Assembly (NCBI GenBank): GCA_012515455.1
Contig: JAAYYJ010000007.1
Span: forward strand, 1-7,418
Source: Oligosphaeraceae bacterium
Lineage (GTDB): Bacteria > Verrucomicrobiota > Lentisphaeria > Oligosphaerales > Oligosphaeraceae
Direction of reading: 5' to 3'
DNA length: 7,418 nucleotides
In this document: piece after piece, positions 1 to 6,083 of the stretch
How positions within the stretch are numbered: the first letter of the stretch is position 1
Layout: each line of letters begins with the position of its first letter
Translations under genes and position numbers: made by a program
The notes under the pieces: model-generated
Seen by the model: only the letters and a program-made list of their open reading frames with translations
Databases searched by the model: none
What the model was told of the DNA's origin: nothing

Positions 1-327
1 AGGCAGACAGCATTCGGTATTGAGGAAATCGAAGGTTACCTCCGGGTAATAATTAAGGTCCTTGATTTCCTGCTCATCCAGCAACGGCAGGCCGGTTACG
101 GCGGCATAGACCTCCAGCAGCGCTTTCTCCTCCAGCTTACCGTTGCGGAGCAGGGTCAGATCGCGTTCAGGAGAACCGCAAACGAGTTCTTCCTCAGTGG
201 AGGCCGAAATAATCTGCAGCAGCGCCTGCCGGACCTTGGCCTGCAGTTCCTCGCCTTGCGGGATGCTCTGCACTGCCGGCTGATCTTTTGCAGTTTCATT
301 CAGGTTGTTGTGGTCTTCTTGTTCCAT
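1..327 (-). CDS. gspE: Probable GspE/PilB-type secretion ATPase, N-terminal part only (cut by window edge)
   Basis: Reading the minus strand from ATG at 327 gives 109 codons without a stop up to the window edge. The start is MEQEDHNNLNETAKDQ. Residues 1-28 are polar and probably disordered. Residues 30-105 look like the helical N-terminal domain of GspE/PilB ATPases, with a segment LLEVYAAVTGLPLLDEQEIK that resembles the family's 'LAEQLGLPYVDL' region. The Walker A and B, Asp and His boxes would lie outside the window, so the ATPase assignment rests on this weak N-terminal likeness and on position directly after the secretin gene. The start is well bounded: an in-frame TAG lies at 339-337, four codons upstream. 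No Shine-Dalgarno sequence is visible before ATG 327, unlike gspC and gspD. If correct, the protein powers pseudopilus assembly from the cytoplasm and binds the GspL cytoplasmic domain. Confidence 0.62.
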   Translation of the reverse strand, partial: MEQEDHNNLNETAKDQPAVQSIPQGEELQAKVRQALLQIISASTEEELVCGSPERDLTLLRNGKLEEKALLEVYAAVTGLPLLDEQEIKDLNYYPEVTFDFLNTECCLP

Positions 328-346
328 AACTGTATTCTAGTGCTGG

Positions 347-364
347 CAAAGCCCGAAGGCTTCG
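347..364 (-). other. UUCG-capped RNA hairpin before gspE
   Basis: In the transcript direction the bases read CGAAGCC-TTCG-GGCTTTG. This is a seven-pair stem (one G-U) closed by a C(UUCG)G tetraloop, one of the most stable known RNA loops. It ends 19 bases before the gspE ATG. No U-run follows, so it is not a standard intrinsic terminator. It could stabilise the mRNA, cause pausing or affect initiation at gspE. The pairing is directly visible; the role is inference. Confidence 0.5.
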
Positions 365-373
365 ACCGGGGAG

Positions 374-400
374 TCAGCGCGGGATAAATACTGCCCGCAT
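374..400 (-). other. Candidate eight-codon mini-ORF (MRAVFIPR) in the gspD-gspE gap
   Basis: ATG at 400-398 is followed by seven sense codons and TGA at 376-374. A GGGAG ribosome-binding-like motif at 410-406 sits five bases before the ATG, better than anything before gspE. The mini-ORF itself can fold: GCGGG (398-394) pairs with CCCGC (383-379) around a ten-base loop. It ends nine bases before the UUCG hairpin at 364-347. It could be a leader peptide or translational relay, but ORFs of this length arise often by chance, so this is only a candidate. Confidence 0.2.
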
Positions 401-458
401 GATTGCTCCCGGATAAAAAGTGGGTGCTGCCGGTGCAGTGTTGTCCGGCGGTCGGTGG

Positions 459-2798
459 TCAGTACATTTCAGTACTGCGGGTCTTCTCTATTTCTTCCAG
501 TGAGGCCTTGTAACGGCGGATAAGCTCCTCCTGGGGATTCTTGGTGTCCAGGACATTCACGGTCAGGAGAATGAGCAGCTCGGTGCGGATATCCTGCTTA
601 AAATTGGCCCGGAACAGCGCGCCCAGATAGGGGATGTCCATCAGATACGGCACCCCGGTTTTGGTGCTGGCGGAGGTATTCTGAATCATGCCACCCATCA
701 TCAGGGTGGTATTGTCGGGGACGACCAGTTCGGAGGAGACTTTTTTCTTGGAGAGGGTCGGGGTGGTGGTGCCGGTCTCATAGCCGGCGATGGCCGAGAC
801 CTCCTGCTCGATGACCAGCCGGACGTCGTGCCCGGCGGTTATATACGGCGTCACGGTCATAATCACCCCCAGGTCCTCGTATTCATAATTGGAGTTGAAG
901 TTGTCGTTGCTGGTATAGGTGGTGGACTCGGTGGCGATGGGTACGGATGAGCCGGCCTGCATATATCCCTGCGCACCGCTGAGCACTACCAGCTGCGGCT
1001 CAGACAGAATCTTGGTGTTGTCTTCACCGGCATAGGCCTTCAGGAAAGCCAGGGTGTCACCGGCTTTGTTGTTCCACAGCAGACCGATGCCCTTGTGGGT
1101 GTTGCCGACCAGAGAATTCAGGGTGTCGCCAGTGGTGGCAGTACCAATCAGGCTGCCCGCCGCCGGAGAATTCAACAGCGAAGAGCCGATGCTGCTGGCC
1201 GCCAGGGTGCCGTTCCTGAGGGCCCGTTCCAGGCTGTAGGTGATGCCCAGCTGGGTATCTTCGGTCAAATTAATCTCGGTAATGATGGCCTGGATAGCGA
1301 CCTGCCGCGGGGGGACATCCTGGCGTTCCAGGAACAGCTTGATCAGGCTCCAGGTCCTGGGGGTGGTCTTCAGAGTAATTCGGTTGCTCTCGTCATCGGT
1401 GTAGACAATGACCTCGGTGTCAAAAACTGTGCTGGTCAGGGAATTCTTGCTGTCCTCGCTGTTGCGGTTGCTGCTGCGGTTCGTGCGGCTGCTGCCGGCA
1501 GTACTGCTGCGGTTGCTCGAGCTGCTGCTGCTAGTGGTGCTGGCGCTGCTGCTGGTCGAGCCGCTGGGGGCGGTGGCCCGGGCCGAGGTGCTCCGGGTGG
1601 TGGAGGTGGTGCTGGTCGGGCTGCTGCTGCTGGTGGTATTGAAGAATGCATCCAGGGAGGCGCTGAGTTTTTCCACGGTGCTGTGGCGGACATTGTAGTA
1701 GTAGATTTCCTCCTTGTCAAGCATATCGGAACGGTCCAGCGACTTGATCCATTTGCCGACTTCATCGACGACCTCGCTCAAGGCCGCTGAGACCACGATG
1801 ATGCCAATCCGGGGCAAGGCGGTGATTTTTATGGCCCCGCCGGAGCTGCCGGTGCCGGTGGCGACCGGCAGTCCCAGGACCGGCAGCAGGGTCTGCATTT
1901 CTGTGGCGACCTCTTCCGCATCGACTTCCTGGCAGGGGAAGCACTTGACCGGCCAGGCGCGTTCACCCTTGTTGTCCAGGCGGGAGATGAGCTCGCGGAT
2001 TTTATTGATATTGGCCGGCGCCTCGACAATGACCAGGGTATTGGAATCGACAAGATCAGTCACGCTCGCGCCGTCGGTCAGGAACGGCTTGATTAGATTG
2101 CTGATATCCGCACTTTTCTTATAGCGGATGGTGCTGAAATCAACAATTACGTTGGGCTGGATATCATGATCGGCGTAGATGCGCCGCTCCTTGGGCATTT
2201 TGTCAAACGGCAGGATATGAATGAAGCCGGGGTTTTTAGAGGCATAGGCACCGGCCAGCCAGAGGATATGCTCGAAAGTCGCCCAGGTCTCCCGGGCGGT
2301 CATTTTCGTCTTCACTTCCATGGTGATGGCACCCTTGACGGCCGGGTCAACCAGGTAGCTGAAATTAAGCATGTTTTCCGAGGCGAAGGTCTTGGCTACC
2401 ACATCAATGGAATCGCCATTGAAGATAAAGCCGACTTCCAATTCGGTCTCCGGGTCCGGCACGCCCCGAATCAGGTTGTCCGGATACTCAGAGACCCCAA
2501 AGGTCTCGCCATCCTTTGAGGATACCCGGTCAGGCAGCGCAAATTGACGCTCGATGGACGGAGCCTCCTGCTCGGAGGCCGGACTGACCGACAGAGGAGT
2601 CTCATCCATCAAATCAGCCTTGCGGGTCGGAATCTTGGTAAAAGGCAACTGACGCTGACCGGAAGCGTCCAGACCAGAATCACCCCCCGGGGCGTCACTG
2701 CTGGCAAAACCGGCTATCTTATTGCTCGTGCAAGCGGACAAAAAAACCAGCCCGGCAGTGCAGAAAACACAAATTTTTTTACTGAAGCTGCTGTACAT
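459..2798 (-). CDS. gspD: Type II secretion outer-membrane secretin GspD, lipoprotein form
   Basis: This 779-residue protein should form the multimeric outer-membrane channel of the T2SS. Residues 1-22 are a lipoprotein signal with lipobox L20-S-A-C23; Thr at +2 fits outer-membrane sorting. Residues 24-118 are a polar linker. N0 spans about 120-200, N1 about 213-276, N2 about 281-357 and N3 about 364-494, with N3 split by a Ser/Thr-rich insert at 388-456. The secretin barrel follows at about 495-751, opening with VPPRQVAIQAIITEI. The C-terminal secretin signature is clear at 697-729 (TLMMGGM, then GVPYLMDIPYLGALF). Only about 28 residues follow, so there is little room for a pilotin-binding S domain, which fits a self-piloting lipidated secretin. 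Absence of AMIN domains and presence of N0-N3 favour GspD over PilQ. The start is supported by an AAGGA motif five bases upstream. C286 and C289 form a CxxC near the start of N2. Confidence 0.95.
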   Translation of the reverse strand: MYSSFSKKICVFCTAGLVFLSACTSNKIAGFASSDAPGGDSGLDASGQRQLPFTKIPTRKADLMDETPLSVSPASEQEAPSIERQFALPDRVSSKDGETFGVSEYPDNLIRGVPDPETELEVGFIFNGDSIDVVAKTFASENMLNFSYLVDPAVKGAITMEVKTKMTARETWATFEHILWLAGAYASKNPGFIHILPFDKMPKERRIYADHDIQPNVIVDFSTIRYKKSADISNLIKPFLTDGASVTDLVDSNTLVIVEAPANINKIRELISRLDNKGERAWPVKCFPCQEVDAEEVATEMQTLLPVLGLPVATGTGSSGGAIKITALPRIGIIVVSAALSEVVDEVGKWIKSLDRSDMLDKEEIYYYNVRHSTVEKLSASLDAFFNTTSSSSPTSTTSTTRSTSARATAPSGSTSSSASTTSSSSSSNRSSTAGSSRTNRSSNRNSEDSKNSLTSTVFDTEVIVYTDDESNRITLKTTPRTWSLIKLFLERQDVPPRQVAIQAIITEINLTEDTQLGITYSLERALRNGTLAASSIGSSLLNSPAAGSLIGTATTGDTLNSLVGNTHKGIGLLWNNKAGDTLAFLKAYAGEDNTKILSEPQLVVLSGAQGYMQAGSSVPIATESTTYTSNDNFNSNYEYEDLGVIMTVTPYITAGHDVRLVIEQEVSAIAGYETGTTTPTLSKKKVSSELVVPDNTTLMMGGMIQNTSASTKTGVPYLMDIPYLGALFRANFKQDIRTELLILLTVNVLDTKNPQEELIRRYKASLEEIEKTRSTEMY
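460..477 (-). repeat. Inverted repeat across the gspD stop codon
   Basis: CAGTAC (460-465) and GTACTG (472-477) form a six-base-pair inverted repeat with a six-base loop that overlaps the last codons and the TGA of gspD. No U-run follows it in the transcript direction, so it is not a convincing terminator. Confidence 0.35.
1431..1637 (-). repeat. Low-complexity Ser/Thr-coding tract inside gspD N3 domain
   Basis: Codons 388-456 of gspD code almost only for Ser and Thr, with scattered Asn, Arg, Ala and Gly, including a run of six Ser at 423-428. The DNA is an imperfect trinucleotide repeat; on the plus strand it reads as degenerate CTG/GTG units, with the longest perfect run only four units. 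The tract sits where GspD proteins usually have a short Gly/Ser-rich loop in N3, so it looks like an expanded loop rather than foreign sequence. Confidence 0.85.
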
Positions 2799-2803
2799 AT
2801 TGA

Positions 2804-2808
2804 TCCTT
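2804..2808 (-). promoter_or_regulatory. Ribosome binding site of gspD
   Basis: AAGGA on the minus strand lies five bases before the ATG at 2798. It fixes the gspD start and so keeps the lipoprotein signal peptide in the product. Confidence 0.75.
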
Positions 2809-2845
2809 GGGAGCTATTCTGAATAATGATTGCAGAGCAGGATGG

Positions 2846-2856
2846 CCCAGTCTGGG
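2846..2856 (-). repeat. Short palindrome just after the gspC-like stop codon
   Basis: CCCAG-A-CTGGG directly follows the TAA at 2859-2857. It could form a small hairpin in the 58-bp gap before gspD. There is no U-run, so it is not a clear terminator. Confidence 0.3.
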
Positions 2857-3819
2857 TTATTGCCGGGGTGGGGGGCGACGGGTGCTGCGGTTCAGCAGCT
2901 CCAGGCGCTGGCGCAGTTTTTCTCTTTGGCTGGCAGAACTGCCGGGAGATGCGGCAGCGGCATCAGGTGCCGCCGGCTGCGCCTGCACCTGAGGGGAGCG
3001 GACGCCCGGTCGTACTGGTGTGGGGGCTGCGCCCGGCGCTCCCGGCGGCCCCGGAGGCTGCATATCCGCACCGCCGGGAGCGGTCTTGGCCGGTACCGGC
3101 GTGGCCAGCTTGGAGGCCGCAGATTGTGTTTCGGCGGCCTCGCGCTGTTTTTGCCGGGCGCTGGCCTCGTTGACAGCCGCAGTTTTGCGCTGCAGGCTGG
3201 CATCACTGCCGAATTCAATTTTCAGCTCCACGCGCTCGGCGTTCCGTTTCAATACGGCTGAATTCTCCTCGGTATTGATTTCCGCCAGGATATAGCCGGA
3301 GTCATTGATGGCGTCGCCGACCGCAAACACGACATTCTGGGGTTTCTCCGGCTCGTTTTCAGCCGGAGCCGGGGTCCCCGGCAGGGGTACGCGCCGGCCG
3401 CGGATGATCCGGCGGGTGGTGTTGCGCTGGGGCAGACTCTGGCGTTGCTTGATTACTGCGACCGGCTTGGCCTGGCCCGGCAAGCCCATCCAGGCAATGC
3501 CGGTCAGCTCAAAATCGGACTTCTCGGGGGCCTGTTCGCTGCCGGTGCTCTCAGCGCCAGTATCGGTCTTCTCGGTGCGGTCGGGCCGGAACAGCGATTT
3601 TTCCCAAATTTCCTCAAAATTGAGTGCGGTGGTCTTGGGAGCGAGCCGACTCACCTGCTGCTGGGGGTCGTTCTTGCCGCCCTTGGAGTCTTTGCCGGTT
3701 TTTTCGGCTGCCTCGATCCGGGGCAGTTCCGGGATAGCGATTTTGCGCATGGTGACAGTGCTCAGGATCGCTGCGACAATCAGCAGTGCATTGAGGAATA
3801 GCCAGGAGAGGTTGCTCAT
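2857..3819 (-). CDS. GspC/PilP-like inner-membrane linker protein
   Basis: This 320-residue protein has one N-terminal membrane segment (about 4-22) with the rest in the periplasm. Residues 67-80 (NFEEIWEKSLFRPD), 103-124 (FELTGIAWMG and on to AVIK) and 162-203 (VVFAVGDAINDSGYILAEI and the strands after it) match the pattern of the homology region of GspC and PilP, which contacts the secretin N0 domain. A membrane anchor rather than a lipobox favours GspC over PilP. I see no PDZ domain. Instead, after a charged stretch (about 205-235), residues 239-296 are rich in Pro, Ala and Gly, and 297-320 are basic and partly helical. The ATG overlaps the stop of the preceding gene as ATGA (3819-3816), and AAAGGAGG lies nine bases upstream, so translation is probably coupled but also independently strong. 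The exact family is inferred from pattern and position between GspM-like and GspD genes. Confidence 0.8.
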   Translation of the reverse strand: MSNLSWLFLNALLIVAAILSTVTMRKIAIPELPRIEAAEKTGKDSKGGKNDPQQQVSRLAPKTTALNFEEIWEKSLFRPDRTEKTDTGAESTGSEQAPEKSDFELTGIAWMGLPGQAKPVAVIKQRQSLPQRNTTRRIIRGRRVPLPGTPAPAENEPEKPQNVVFAVGDAINDSGYILAEINTEENSAVLKRNAERVELKIEFGSDASLQRKTAAVNEASARQKQREAAETQSAASKLATPVPAKTAPGGADMQPPGPPGAPGAAPTPVRPGVRSPQVQAQPAAPDAAAASPGSSASQREKLRQRLELLNRSTRRPPPRQ

Positions 3820-4475
3820 AATGCGGTTCCTCCTTTGCTGTTCTTGCTGACCGTCTCTCCATTGAGATAATCCACTACCTCGGGATTAAGAACCAGTGCC
3901 CGCAAGCGGGCAGAGAGATTCACATTCTTCGGGGTACGCGGGTTGTCCGGCTCAATGCGGCAGTAATTCCAGCTCAGCTTAGGGCCGTACTGATGCACTT
4001 CCTGAAACAGACGGCTGACCTCCTGCATGCTGATGCCGCGGAAATCCAGCTTGATCTGCACTTCCTGAAGATGAGTGACACCGGGCAGTTTGTTGCGCTG
4101 CACGTCGACCTTGTGGTTCGCCGGCAATTGCGCCTGACGCAGAATCTTGCCGAATTCACGGGTGATTTCCTGGTCCACCAGAACCCGTTGACCGCTGGAG
4201 AACCAGAACGGCGCCGCGAGCTCCTGCAGATGGGAGAGCTCCTGCAACTGCTCCTCGGATAACTTCTGCTGCAGCTGCAGGTCCTTGCGCAGAGAATTCA
4301 ACGTCTGCAATTTTTCCTCAATGCGGCTGCTGGTGGGCAGGGTAAAATTGACATAGCGCCGGACGAAGAAGAAGCCGATGACCAGCATCAGCAACAACAG
4401 AAATAATTGCCGGCGGGGAATTTTAGGGAAATTAGCCATGTTGTCAGTGGGACGGCGCAGCAGAGGCTGCGGCAT
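3816..4475 (-). CDS. GspM/PilO-like inner-membrane platform protein
   Basis: This 219-residue protein has a basic N-terminus (KIPRRQ), one membrane segment at about 23-39 (LFLLLLMLVIGFFFV), a Gln/Leu/Glu-rich coiled coil at about 48-88, and a periplasmic domain at about 98-197 whose alternating helices and strands fit the ferredoxin-like fold of PilO and GspM. That domain normally pairs with the matching fold of PilN or GspL. The ATG at 4475 lies three bases after the stop of the GspL-like gene. A second ATG at 4439 (residue 13) would give 207 residues and still keep the membrane segment. Neither has a clear ribosome binding site; I prefer 4475 because of tight coupling. The stop overlaps the next start by ATGA. 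Sequence identity to known GspM is not obvious, so the call rests on topology and gene order. Confidence 0.72.
   Translation of the reverse strand: MPQPLLRRPTDNMANFPKIPRRQLFLLLLMLVIGFFFVRRYVNFTLPTSSRIEEKLQTLNSLRKDLQLQQKLSEEQLQELSHLQELAAPFWFSSGQRVLVDQEITREFGKILRQAQLPANHKVDVQRNKLPGVTHLQEVQIKLDFRGISMQEVSRLFQEVHQYGPKLSWNYCRIEPDNPRTPKNVNLSARLRALVLNPEVVDYLNGETVSKNSKGGTAL
3829..3836 (-). promoter_or_regulatory. Strong ribosome binding site of the gspC-like gene
   Basis: AAAGGAGG on the minus strand ends nine bases before the ATG at 3819. It lies inside the 3' end of the GspM-like gene and is the best Shine-Dalgarno match in the window. Confidence 0.8.
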
Positions 4476-4478
4476 GCA

Positions 4479-5954
4479 TTATGGTTGCGGGGCGGGGACG
4501 GGAGCAGGAGCTCGACTGGAATTTTCCTCTCCGGGAACCTCGTCGGAGTTTTCATCCTGCGGATCAGCAGCATCGCTCGCGTCAGAGTCCTCGGCAGTGT
4601 CCGTCACCGGAGTTGCGGCTTCCTCCAAGGCTTGTTGTTTGGCCGCCTCCAGGCGCTTCTTCTGACGTTGAACGAACTCGAGCTTTTCTTCTTCCGTGTC
4701 GAAACGGGCATTGAGATTATAACGCTGGGTATAGACCCCCTGATTGAACTGCGACGACAATTCCCGCACGTCGCCCAAGAGGGGCGATTCCTCCAGTTTC
4801 TCCGGCAGGTCGAGATTTCGGGTACTGCTCTGCAATTGCATGGCGATCTGCCCCGCATTCCATTCCAGGCGAGTCGAGGCCCAGGTCGGTGCTTCGATCA
4901 GGTTGCTCAACTCTATCAGGGCTTCGGGAAAATCAGGCATCTGCTGGACATTGTCCTGCAGTTCCTGACGCAGAGAATGGACGAATTCCTTTTCGGCGGG
5001 GTCACTCTGCTTCTTCAGGCCGTCCAGCAGCGCCTGCACCATCTTAGTCTCGGATTCAATCCTGCGCAAGTGCCCGGCCTTAGCCTGAAATTGACGGGCA
5101 TAACCGCTGACCAGAGTGGCGCAAATATACACCAGCAGGCCAGCAGCGATGATTTTACTGGCGATATTCCGCCGGGCTTTAAGGTTCTCCGGTGGGGGAA
5201 TCAGCGTGCCCTGGTCGCGGCTGCTTTCTTTGCTTAAGCCATAAGCCGCCAGAATCAAAGCCGGGATGCAGGACATTTGCTCTTCCCGCGGCAGGCTCTC
5301 CAGGGCTTCGAGCTGATATTCCTGGGCCGGGGGGAAAGCTTCTGGGAAGCTCATAGTCGCGAGATTGACATTCTGGGCCACCACCCGCAGCGGCCCGGTC
5401 TTGCGGGTCTGGTAGCCGCTGCCGCCCGGTTCCGCCGGAAAGACAATATCCGCATCTGCAAACAGCGGGTCTAAAGCCAGGGGTGCGGGCAAGATGACGT
5501 CGACGTGATTGAGGCCGCTCAGCACTGCCAGCCACTTGCGCCATTGTTCCTCGCGCACATAGAACAGCCTGACGCATAAGTTCTGCTGCTCGCCAGGGCC
5601 GGGCAGCAGGCGGTATCCCCAAAGCAGCTTATCTGGCGGAATAGGCGTCTGCTTGCGCAATTCGAAAGCTAAAGCGCCGCGCAGTTGTTCCCTGCCGATG
5701 GCGCCCGGGACCTCAATATCGGCCATTCCCCAGCCGACCTGGTCGCCGCCAGCCACGATGAACTCGTTGTCGGTGCAGCCGACCGCCTTCACGCCTTGGA
5801 CTACCAGCTCCGCCAGCGATTGATCCTGCCCCGGTTTGGACTGCCAGCAGGCCAAGACCTTGAGCTGGTCCCGGGAACGGCCCAAACGAATGATTTGGCA
5901 GGATTTTCCGCTCCAGCAGATCGCGGTCGCGTTGGCTCTTACATAATTTGGCAT
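4479..5954 (-). CDS. GspL-like protein: PilM-like cytoplasmic domain joined to PilN-like periplasmic domain
   Basis: Read from ATG at 5954 the protein has 491 residues (numbering from this ATG). Residues 1-260 are cytoplasmic and resemble the actin-like fold of PilM and GspL; the clearest part is 65-118, including ALAFELRKQTPIPPDKLLWGYRLLP, typical of PilM. A membrane segment spans about 264-284 (IASKIIAAGLLVYICATLVSG). A coiled-coil-like region at about 285-340 and a PilN/GspL-like periplasmic domain at about 345-420 follow. A charged helix (about 420-447) leads into an acidic tail (12 Asp/Glu against one Arg in the last 46 residues) ending in Pro/Ala. The likely role is to recruit the ATPase and, with the GspM-like protein, form the inner-membrane platform. 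A GTG ten codons upstream (5984) is in frame but poorly placed for a ribosome binding site; I prefer the ATG. TAA ends three bases before the next ATG. Confidence 0.8.
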   Translation of the reverse strand: MPNYVRANATAICWSGKSCQIIRLGRSRDQLKVLACWQSKPGQDQSLAELVVQGVKAVGCTDNEFIVAGGDQVGWGMADIEVPGAIGREQLRGALAFELRKQTPIPPDKLLWGYRLLPGPGEQQNLCVRLFYVREEQWRKWLAVLSGLNHVDVILPAPLALDPLFADADIVFPAEPGGSGYQTRKTGPLRVVAQNVNLATMSFPEAFPPAQEYQLEALESLPREEQMSCIPALILAAYGLSKESSRDQGTLIPPPENLKARRNIASKIIAAGLLVYICATLVSGYARQFQAKAGHLRRIESETKMVQALLDGLKKQSDPAEKEFVHSLRQELQDNVQQMPDFPEALIELSNLIEAPTWASTRLEWNAGQIAMQLQSSTRNLDLPEKLEESPLLGDVRELSSQFNQGVYTQRYNLNARFDTEEEKLEFVQRQKKRLEAAKQQALEEAATPVTDTAEDSDASDAADPQDENSDEVPGEENSSRAPAPVPAPQP

Positions 5955-6010
5955 TGCAGAAATTGTTCCAGGGGAAAAAATCACTCACCGCGCTGGCGTC
6001 TCCAGGTCTG

Positions 6011-6025
6011 ATGCTATGTAAGCAT
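6011..6025. repeat. Perfect inverted repeat upstream of the GspL-like gene
   Basis: ATGCT-ATGTA-AGCAT is a five-base inverted repeat with a five-base spacer, centred about 64 bases before the ATG at 5954 in an A+T-richer part of the gap. The size fits either a small operator or an RNA hairpin. No regulator is encoded in the window, and five-base arms can occur by chance. Confidence 0.3.
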
Positions 6026-6083
6026 TAAACGCAGGAACAACGGAATTATTTTTCAGCCGGGCCTGGGGAGGAAAGGGCTGGCT

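Noticed and set aside
382..417. Direct repeat GGATAAA (382-388 and 411-417) as a regulator site pair
   Set aside because: Seven-base repeats are common by chance and nothing else supports binding.
1495..1640. CTG-type repeats as a CRISPR array or true microsatellite
   Set aside because: Units are imperfect, in coding frame throughout, with no spacers and no perfect run above four units.
1095..1790. Plus-strand ORF of 231 codons antisense to gspD
   Set aside because: Its Ala/Gly-rich composition is a mirror of the Ser/Thr repeat tract of gspD.
3305..3850. Plus-strand ORF of 181 codons antisense to the GspC-like gene
   Set aside because: Overlaps a gene supported by a strong ribosome binding site and domain pattern; no family likeness of its own.
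4407..5237. Plus-strand ORF of 276 codons antisense to the GspL-like gene
   Set aside because: No recognisable domain, and it lies wholly inside a gene with clear family features; long antisense frames are expected in G+C-rich coding DNA.
6004..6060. Possible sigma-70 promoter with TTTAAT as -10 on the minus strand
   Set aside because: TTTAAT is a fair -10, but no acceptable -35 lies 16-18 bases upstream; pairing TTGTTC with TACATA gives too short a spacer.
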